64,000 nucleotides of DNA from Schlesneria sp. DSM 10557. Its GTDB lineage: Bacteria > Planctomycetota > Planctomycetia > Planctomycetales > Planctomycetaceae. The translations under genes were made by a program, and so were the position numbers. The stretch is taken from contig NZ_CP124747.1 in the NCBI RefSeq assembly GCF_041860085.1, positions 3,348,001 to 3,412,000 of the forward strand. Direction: 5' to 3'. The notes beneath the pieces were generated by a model. It saw only the letters and a program-made list of their open reading frames with translations, made no database searches and was not told where the DNA came from. This document shows, piece by piece, positions 58,383-64,000 of the stretch (positions are counted from its first letter, which is position 1; each line of letters begins with the position of its first letter).

Positions 58383-58578
58383 GACGCGAGCAGATTGAAG
58401 TCTCTGCAAGCACGCAAATAAAGAACCTTCCCTCCGCGACGACACGCAGATGGCAATGCAGAGCACCGGCGGAGCCAGTGAAACCTATTCCCAGTTTCAT
58501 GACGGATCGTTTTCCTTATTCATTCCGGCTTCGACGCGGGCGTAAGTCTTTGTCGTCGAACACCTATTCAGACATCCC

Positions 58579-59349
58579 ATGAAATCTGCCCGTCGTCCAC
58601 TGCTCTCCAATCACAATCGCTGCTGGATCTGGGGCCGAAATGCGGTTCTTGAGACATTGCGAGCGAACTACTGGACGATTCTCGAGTTGCTCTACAGTGA
58701 CCGCTGCGAAGAAGCGGCACTGCGCGAGGCTTTTGATCTCGCCGCTCGGTTCGACGTGGTCATCACGTACGTCCGAGACGCCGACATCACGAAGCAGTGC
58801 CGGTCTGAAGACCATCAGGGGCTGGCGGCCCGGATGCCTCCCTTCCCTTATGGAAACGTGGCCGACCTCTGGAAGCAATTACCTGAAAATCCTGTCCTGG
58901 TGATGCTCGACCGCATCCAGGACTCACACAATTTCGGCGCGATCGTCCGTTCGGTCGATGTCTTGGGAATGCACGGCGTGATCGTTGGCACGCAGGAACA
59001 ATCGCCCGTGAACAGTCTGGTGGCCCGTAGTTCCGCCGGCGCCGTGAACTTCGTCCCCATCGTTCAGTCTGAAAGCCTGACAGCGACTGCTGAAGAATTG
59101 AAGGAACGAGGCTTCCAGATCGTGGGTGCCTCTGACCACGCCACGCAGCCGATCTACGCGACGGATTTCCGCGGTCCCACCGTTCTGATCATTGGAAACG
59201 AAGGACGTGGAATTCATCCGACATTAAAATCGCTCTGCAATCACTTTGTGCAGATCCCCGTCCTGGGGCGAGTCAGCTCACTGAATGCGGCGGTGTCAGC
59301 CGGGATCTTGTTTTACGAGGTTCTGCGACAACGCCGCGATGGAATTTAA
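58579..59349 (+). CDS. rlmB: SpoU-family RNA 2'-O-methyltransferase (RlmB/TrmH type)
   Basis: The protein has 256 residues. The N-terminal substrate-binding domain contains CWIWGRNAVLETLRA. The SPOUT domain shows motif 1 (QDSHNFGAIVRSVDVLG), motif 2 (VLIIGNEGRGI) and motif 3 (VSSLNAAVSAGIL), with a deep knot. It is probably the 23S rRNA G2251 methylase or a close relative. It lies 59 bases before a second family member on the same strand. Confidence 0.85.
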   Translation: MKSARRPLLSNHNRCWIWGRNAVLETLRANYWTILELLYSDRCEEAALREAFDLAARFDVVITYVRDADITKQCRSEDHQGLAARMPPFPYGNVADLWKQLPENPVLVMLDRIQDSHNFGAIVRSVDVLGMHGVIVGTQEQSPVNSLVARSSAGAVNFVPIVQSESLTATAEELKERGFQIVGASDHATQPIYATDFRGPTVLIIGNEGRGIHPTLKSLCNHFVQIPVLGRVSSLNAAVSAGILFYEVLRQRRDGI

Positions 59350-59408
59350 TCTGATCGGGTGGATGAACTGAATCCGTCCACCTGGAAGACTCTTTAGAAA
59401 GACATGGC

Positions 59409-60143
59409 ATGTCTCTGGTTTTGAAGAATCCACATAGCGTCCTCGCGGCACTCAAGTGCCGCCCGCACGATGTCGTGGATATCCGCCTCCCTGCCGGGAA
59501 GCCCTCCCCCGCCTGGAACGAAGTGATTGAACTGGCACGACAGCACCAGATTCCGATCCGTACAAACCTTGCCGAGGAACCTCGACGTAACGCGAAGGAA
59601 GGAAAGTTCGAGCGCACTGGCGCGGCGCAGGCCACCGTCCGCGAACGAAATGGACTGCTGGTCGAAGAACTGTTCGCCGAGGCCTCAGCCAGCCCCGGAC
59701 TGTGGCTGGCACTCGATTGTCTGCAGGATCCGCACAACGTCGGTGCCCTGTTCCGCACGGCGTCGTTTTACGGAATCAAGGGAATCATCCTGACGCGGGA
59801 CCGATCGGCCCCTCTGACGGCCACCGTTTATGATGTCGCCGCCGGTGGTCTGGAGTACGTCCCCTTCGGCGAACCGACCAACATGGCCCGCGCAATGAAT
59901 ATCGCCAAAGCGGCCGGGGTCTGGCTGCTCGGTGCATCCGAGCATGCGGAACAGGACGTCTCGCAGATCCCGCGTGACCGTTCGTGGATGCTCATTCTCG
60001 GTAATGAAGAACTCGGCCTGCGTCGATTGACCCTGGAAAAGTGCGACCAGGTCTGCAAGCTGACCGCACGGGGTGATGTCCCTTCGCTGAATGTTTCAGT
60101 GGCCGGGGGTATCCTGATGGCTGAACTGACGCGCGCGGTTTAA
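59409..60143 (+). CDS. Second SpoU-family RNA methyltransferase
   Basis: The protein has 244 residues. The same domain layout as its upstream neighbour: NPHSVLAALKCRP at the start, then motif 1 (QDPHNVGALFRTASFYG), motif 2 (MLILGNEELGL) and motif 3 (PSLNVSVAGGILM). The identity to the neighbour is modest, so it is a diverged paralogue. It may methylate a different nucleotide. HolA follows 105 bases later. Confidence 0.85.
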   Translation: MSLVLKNPHSVLAALKCRPHDVVDIRLPAGKPSPAWNEVIELARQHQIPIRTNLAEEPRRNAKEGKFERTGAAQATVRERNGLLVEELFAEASASPGLWLALDCLQDPHNVGALFRTASFYGIKGIILTRDRSAPLTATVYDVAAGGLEYVPFGEPTNMARAMNIAKAAGVWLLGASEHAEQDVSQIPRDRSWMLILGNEELGLRRLTLEKCDQVCKLTARGDVPSLNVSVAGGILMAELTRAV

Positions 60144-60248
60144 GATCGTGAGTGACGGCTTTCCCCTTGGCCCTGTCCGTCAATTCGACGCGGCCTCATC
60201 GGACCACGACATTTGTCCGGTCCTGCGACAAACCAGAAGACGACCGAA

Positions 60249-61244
60249 ATGCATGCTGTTGAGTTTCTCAAACAATCCTCCGGTGACATCGCTCCTGTCG
60301 TCGTCCTGTCGGGTGGACAGCGGCATCTGAAACAAGCCGCGATGGCGAACTTACGGAAGCGCGTAATCGACGATGACGAGACCTGCCTGACCCGATTTCC
60401 CGCGAAAGAAGCGACACTGCAGGCCGTTTCGGACGAACTTCATACCGTCTCGATGTGGGGTGATCGCCGCCTGGTAGTCGTGGATGACGCAGACGAATTC
60501 GTCACCAAGAATCGTGCAGGTCTGGAGAAGCTGGTCGAAAAGCCGGCCAGAAAATCCGTTCTGGCTCTCGTTCTCGACTCTTTCCCAAAGACCACGAAGC
60601 TTTACAAACTGGTCGCTGCGAAGGGGCTGGAGATCGAGTGTTCCGAGCTGAAAGGCCCGCAACTGCAAAAATGGCTCCAGGAGACGGCCAAGGAGACGTA
60701 CGGCCAATCGATTAGCCGGGACACCGCCGCATTGCTGGTCGAACTGGTGGGCGACGAACTGGGAATGCTGGATTCCGAGCTGGCGAAGCTGGCGTCGTAT
60801 GTCGGGTCGAAAGGAAAGATCGAAATCGAGGATGTCAAATCGCTCGTCGGCGGATGGCGGACCGAGACGACCTGGGCCATGACCGACGCGACCCGCGACA
60901 ATGATCTCGATTTCGCCCTGACCGCACTCGATCAGTTGCTCACGTCAGGTGAACCACCCATGAAGCTGCTGGGGGGAATCTCGTACACCTTCAAAAAGTA
61001 CGCCGTCGCAACCGATCTTTCACGGACGATCGCTCTCGATCAGGCGCTGCGACAAGCAGGGGTCTTTCCGATGGCCGTGAATGCCGGTCAGTCCTACCTT
61101 CGCCGATTGGGCCGAACGAAGGCAGAGCAGATCCTGCAGCGACTGGTCCAGGTTGATTCGGGTCTGAAGGGCGCAAACCCTCTTCCCGAGCGGATTCAGC
61201 TCGAGCGTCTGCTGGTCGAGCTGTCCGGGCATGACCTTTCCTGA
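60249..61244 (+). CDS. holA: DNA polymerase III delta subunit
   Basis: The protein has 331 residues from MHAVEFLKQ (ATG 60249); a start 12 codons earlier is possible. It has the delta layout: an N-terminal AAA-like fold with VVVLSGGQRHLKQAAM and RRLVVVDDADEFV, followed by LVGDELGMLDSELAKLASYVG and the helical C-terminal collar AMTDATRDNDLDFALTALDQLL. Delta opens the sliding clamp in the clamp loader. It converges on fabF with 21 bases between the stops. Confidence 0.88.
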   Translation: MHAVEFLKQSSGDIAPVVVLSGGQRHLKQAAMANLRKRVIDDDETCLTRFPAKEATLQAVSDELHTVSMWGDRRLVVVDDADEFVTKNRAGLEKLVEKPARKSVLALVLDSFPKTTKLYKLVAAKGLEIECSELKGPQLQKWLQETAKETYGQSISRDTAALLVELVGDELGMLDSELAKLASYVGSKGKIEIEDVKSLVGGWRTETTWAMTDATRDNDLDFALTALDQLLTSGEPPMKLLGGISYTFKKYAVATDLSRTIALDQALRQAGVFPMAVNAGQSYLRRLGRTKAEQILQRLVQVDSGLKGANPLPERIQLERLLVELSGHDLS

Positions 61245-61265
61245 AACCAGCCGCGTGACTGCTTG

Positions 61266-62489
61266 CTAGGCAGCCTTCTTCAGAACGAGGCAGGTGTTGT
61301 TGCCGCCAAACCCGAACGAGTTCGAGACGGTGACATCAATCTCCCGTTCCTGTGGTTCATTGCGGACATGATGGAGCATCGCGCATTCGGGGTCCGTGTT
61401 GTCGAGATTAACGGTCGGCGGAATGAGCTGCTTTTCGAGTGAGACAAGGCAGGTCACGGCTTCAATGGCCGCCGCTGCACTGAGCAGATGGCCGGTCAGC
61501 GATTTGGTCGAGCTGATCGGGACTCGGGAGACTTCGTCGCCGAGGACGGCCTGCAGAATTTTTGCTTCACAGATATCGCCGACCGGCGTTCCTGTGGCGT
61601 GCGCATTGATGTAATCAATCTCGTGCGGTTCCACCTTGGAGTTCGTGAGTGCCTGCCGCATGGCGGCGATTCCCTGCTGCGGTTCAGGACAGGGAATCAC
61701 CATGTGATGGGCGTCACTGGTGGCACCAAAGCCGGCGACTTCGGCATAACGGCGTGCCCCTCGTTTCACGGCGGCGGAGGTCTTTTCCAGCAGGAAGACC
61801 GCTCCCCCTTCTCCGAGGACCATCCCGTCGCGGTCCCGGTCAAAGGGACGCAGGGCTCCGTGAGGCGCATCATTCTTCCGTGACAATGCTCGCAGGTTTC
61901 CGAAGCCAGCCAGTGAGAGCGGGGTGACACCGATGTCACACGCTCCGGCAATGCAGAGATCGACCCAGCCCAGGTCGAGCCATCGTTTCCCCTGCGAGAT
62001 CGCCCAGTTCCCGCTCGCACAGGCAGCAGAGATTGTTAACTGAGGACCATTCAAATTCAGCAGTTGATGGATCTTCGTCGTGACGCCGGCAGGTTCTTCC
62101 ATCGGATCGAAAGCGCGACGGCCCCCGCGGCGGTAATCCATCTCCCAGCTCTGCATCCACTCGGCACCCATTCCCAGGACCAGTCCGATCCGCAGATGTT
62201 CGGGGCGTTTGTCCCAGCCCGCGTCTCGCAAGGCCGATTCGACACACCAGATGCCGCACTGTTCGATCCGCAGTCGCGAACGAAAATCGGCCTCGTCATA
62301 CCCTTCCGGACAAGGGATTTCGCCAATCAGACTGGCAATCTGACTCGGATGATCCGTCACCTCAAATGCCGAGACACGCTCGATCCCCGATCGACCTGCC
62401 AGGAGACTCGATGCGAACTGTTCGTATCCGTGACCGATCGAGGAGGTCAATCCGACGCCCGTAATACAAACCGAATCTCGCTGATCCAT
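61266..62489 (-). CDS. Beta-ketoacyl-ACP synthase (FabF-like)
   Basis: The protein has 407 residues, the usual KAS length. It condenses malonyl-ACP with an acyl chain. The catalytic residues can be placed: Cys157 in SAACASGNW, His297 in NAHATGTPVGD, Lys329 and His334 in TKSLTGHLLSAA. The nucleophile context AACASG differs slightly from the common TACATG. The next gene upstream is a KAS-like protein without the Cys. Confidence 0.9.
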   Translation of the reverse strand: MDQRDSVCITGVGLTSSIGHGYEQFASSLLAGRSGIERVSAFEVTDHPSQIASLIGEIPCPEGYDEADFRSRLRIEQCGIWCVESALRDAGWDKRPEHLRIGLVLGMGAEWMQSWEMDYRRGGRRAFDPMEEPAGVTTKIHQLLNLNGPQLTISAACASGNWAISQGKRWLDLGWVDLCIAGACDIGVTPLSLAGFGNLRALSRKNDAPHGALRPFDRDRDGMVLGEGGAVFLLEKTSAAVKRGARRYAEVAGFGATSDAHHMVIPCPEPQQGIAAMRQALTNSKVEPHEIDYINAHATGTPVGDICEAKILQAVLGDEVSRVPISSTKSLTGHLLSAAAAIEAVTCLVSLEKQLIPPTVNLDNTDPECAMLHHVRNEPQEREIDVTVSNSFGFGGNNTCLVLKKAA

Positions 62490-62646
62490 CTCTGTCTCAC
62501 TTTCTCAAATCATGTTGATTCTGTGTCGGCCGCCCCGGTGCCCCTGCCGGATAACGGACCGAGGTGCGAAATGTTTGTCGCTTACTCCCGACCACTCATG
62601 ACTCACCCTGAAATTGCCAGATCTTCTGCGGTTTCCAACCCCTCGA

Positions 62647-63513
62647 TCAGGCGGCCCGTTTCTGACCTGGTGCCGCGGGATTGACCAGCGGAATCGTCCT
62701 AGTGACTGCTGGCGACCAGTCCATTTCCAGACGCAGACCGCCGCCGAGATTCGTAGTCATCGTCTGTCCCTTCATCCCGCTGGCGAAGAAGTTCTCGAAC
62801 TGACTAAACGCCGTCTCCTGCGCTGGCACAGTCAGCGGGACGACATTCTGCGAGTCGTAAACAATTTTCAGTTTGCCGGCGCCCGGCTGCGAGAATGCAG
62901 GCTGGAGTGCCAGGGCCAGTGCTGTGCAGGAGGGATTGTTCAGCGACACACCTTCGAGGTCGATCCGTTCGTCCGGATCCCACCCCGAGAAAATGAGCCA
63001 GATTCCCGGAAGTTGATGCTGATCCAGCAGTGACGTGGCCGTCAGCCAGGCATCCGGTTCGCCGTCCAGTCCGCCGCCAACGCCGACACAGGGTCCGTGG
63101 CAACCCAAGGCAAGCCCCACCATGCTGGCGGGCGAGTGCAGCGAACGATTCGGAACGACTTGCACCGAGACATTCCACGGCCCATCGACGGCATACTTGT
63201 TCAAGGCCTGCGCGAACGCGGTCCGCCCCAGATAGCGGGATGACGTCACGACGCCCCAGTCCTGGAACGATTCGGGGGGAGTCTCAAAGTTGCTCATCGC
63301 ATCCCTGACTGCCACCAGGGAGGTCAGAGTCTGCTCGTCAGAGTGTCTGAGGACGCTGTTTCCCAGATCACCGGGGAGGCTGCTGGACTGTTTTCTCAGG
63401 GCGTTCACCGCGTCGTTCTGCAATCGCGCTGTCGCGTACGAGGCAACGACACATTCAAGGGAACTGTTGTTGTTGGCACTCGGCTCTCGTTGAGTACTGG
63501 CGATTGATGACAC
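62647..63513 (-). CDS. KAS-like protein lacking the catalytic cysteine
   Basis: The protein has 288 residues. The middle part (SLHSPASMVGLALGCHGPCVGVGGGLDGEPDAWLTA) resembles the N-terminal domain of beta-ketoacyl synthases, but the position of the active-site Cys is Gly-rich (GVGGG). It is shorter than a KAS and no His-His pair is visible. It may be a chain-length-factor-type partner of the FabF-like enzyme encoded 157 bases downstream. Functional assignment is inferred from fold resemblance only. Confidence 0.6.
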   Translation of the reverse strand: MSSIASTQREPSANNNSSLECVVASYATARLQNDAVNALRKQSSSLPGDLGNSVLRHSDEQTLTSLVAVRDAMSNFETPPESFQDWGVVTSSRYLGRTAFAQALNKYAVDGPWNVSVQVVPNRSLHSPASMVGLALGCHGPCVGVGGGLDGEPDAWLTATSLLDQHQLPGIWLIFSGWDPDERIDLEGVSLNNPSCTALALALQPAFSQPGAGKLKIVYDSQNVVPLTVPAQETAFSQFENFFASGMKGQTMTTNLGGGLRLEMDWSPAVTRTIPLVNPAAPGQKRAA

Positions 63514-63630
63514 AGGTGCCCCTCTATAAACACGATAAAAGTTTGAGCGGGATGAAATTCGAAGTGGCCCGGACGAATGAAAAAACAGGTTTCCGTCGGC
63601 CGGACAGGAAATTGCGTTACGGGAGGACTC

Positions 63631-64000
63631 TTATTCTTTAGACACGCGAATCTGTTTCAGCCGCAGTTCCATGTGGTGCCCCTGTTCGATCGACTTCTGA
63701 CAGACAAGTCGCTCTTGCTCGTCAAACCACAGTTGCGCAGGCGACGGCCCGTCGATCTTGAAGTGACGGCAGTTGAGCGACCGGCCCGCACACGTAATGT
63801 TTTCAGTGCCGACATATTCGAGCGTCGCCGCCTGAGCGCGACCGTTATCCACGTCAACAATTGTCAGCGTGCTGTCGCGAACGTCCTGAGGTGGCAACCT
63901 CCAGTACGCTGTGGTCATCAGACACTGTGAAGGGCAGGAAATGGGTTTTCCATTGAAAGCGATTTCCTGATGACAGCCGTCGGTTTTGAGAGTGAATGAG
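63631..64000 (-). CDS. Unknown protein, 5' end outside window
   Basis: The minus-strand frame is open to the window end and the start lies outside; about 122 residues are visible. The ending has the pattern NGRAQAATLEYVGTENITCAGRSLNCRHFKIDG and PAQLWFDEQERLVCQ, resembling beta-rich DUF6134-like proteins. It is read in the same direction as the KAS-like gene, so it may belong to the same group. Function unknown. Confidence 0.65.
   Translation of the reverse strand, partial: SFTLKTDGCHQEIAFNGKPISCPSQCLMTTAYWRLPPQDVRDSTLTIVDVDNGRAQAATLEYVGTENITCAGRSLNCRHFKIDGPSPAQLWFDEQERLVCQKSIEQGHHMELRLKQIRVSKE

Overview
The window looks like a chromosomal segment of a planctomycete (Planctomycetota, probably the Planctomycetaceae side). 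This is inferred from gene content, not from a database match: a DUF1559 pseudopilin-like protein, a very large membrane-bound-dehydrogenase/HEAT-like/cytochrome c protein with a CGKCH haem site, BatA-type and von Willebrand factor A membrane proteins, tandem small C-terminal-haem cytochromes, and housekeeping genes scattered singly instead of in classical operons (trpB without trpA, folD, purA, speA, truD, holA). No rRNA or CRISPR array is visible. One tRNA is present, tRNA-His(GTG), with a clear intrinsic terminator.

Layout. 1-9106: a 5'-truncated LpxL-type acyltransferase; a lipoprotein pair (LpoB-like and COG3014-like); a secreted unknown protein; tRNA-His; a secreted HExxH protein; a VWA membrane protein; a SelL-like redox membrane protein; and an alpha/beta hydrolase. 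9257-11463: sucC-sucD. 11464-13200: about 1.7 kb with no credible gene and a T-poor + strand. 13201-18089: two tandem small c-type cytochromes, then a PAS-PAS histidine kinase with receiver and a sigma-54-type response regulator, which probably work as one signalling pair. 18231-26430: a transposon island. It holds an IS5-family element whose transposase needs a -1 frameshift, a truncated host gene, an IS66 element split by an IS1182-type element, a decapitated ISKra4-type transposase and a decayed IS5-type transposase. 26515-30258: a small unknown gene, an intergenic inverted repeat, a secreted GH2 glycosidase and an acidic repeat protein. 30262-46098: metabolic and envelope genes (speA, a 2-hydroxyacid dehydrogenase, a glcD-like FAD oxidase, trpB, folD, a parvulin, prepilin peptidase, aroK, a hydrolase, a lipoprotein amidase, an enolase-superfamily enzyme, purA). 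46554-55555: the 1172-residue dehydrogenase/cytochrome, truD, a VapBC-type module, a small membrane protein, a DUF1559-leucine-rich-repeat fusion and a secreted CX5R phosphatase-like protein. 55723-55881: a 159-bp near-palindromic MITE-like element. 56040-64000: a BatA-like protein, two consecutive SpoU methyltransferases, holA, and a minus-strand fatty-acid/polyketide-type group (FabF, a KAS-like protein lacking the cysteine, and a partial gene at the edge).

How the genes work together: the sucCD pair, the two-component pair, the pilD-aroK and amidase-hydrolase ATGA overlaps and the vapBC overlap are the clearest functional couplings. The transposon island shows layered insertions. The most unusual items are the nested and frameshifted insertion sequences, the gene-free strand-biased block, the MITE, the pseudopilin-LRR fusion and the cysteine-less KAS partner. 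I did not see an obviously complete new defence or biosynthetic system. The KAS group at the right edge is the best lead to follow outside the window.
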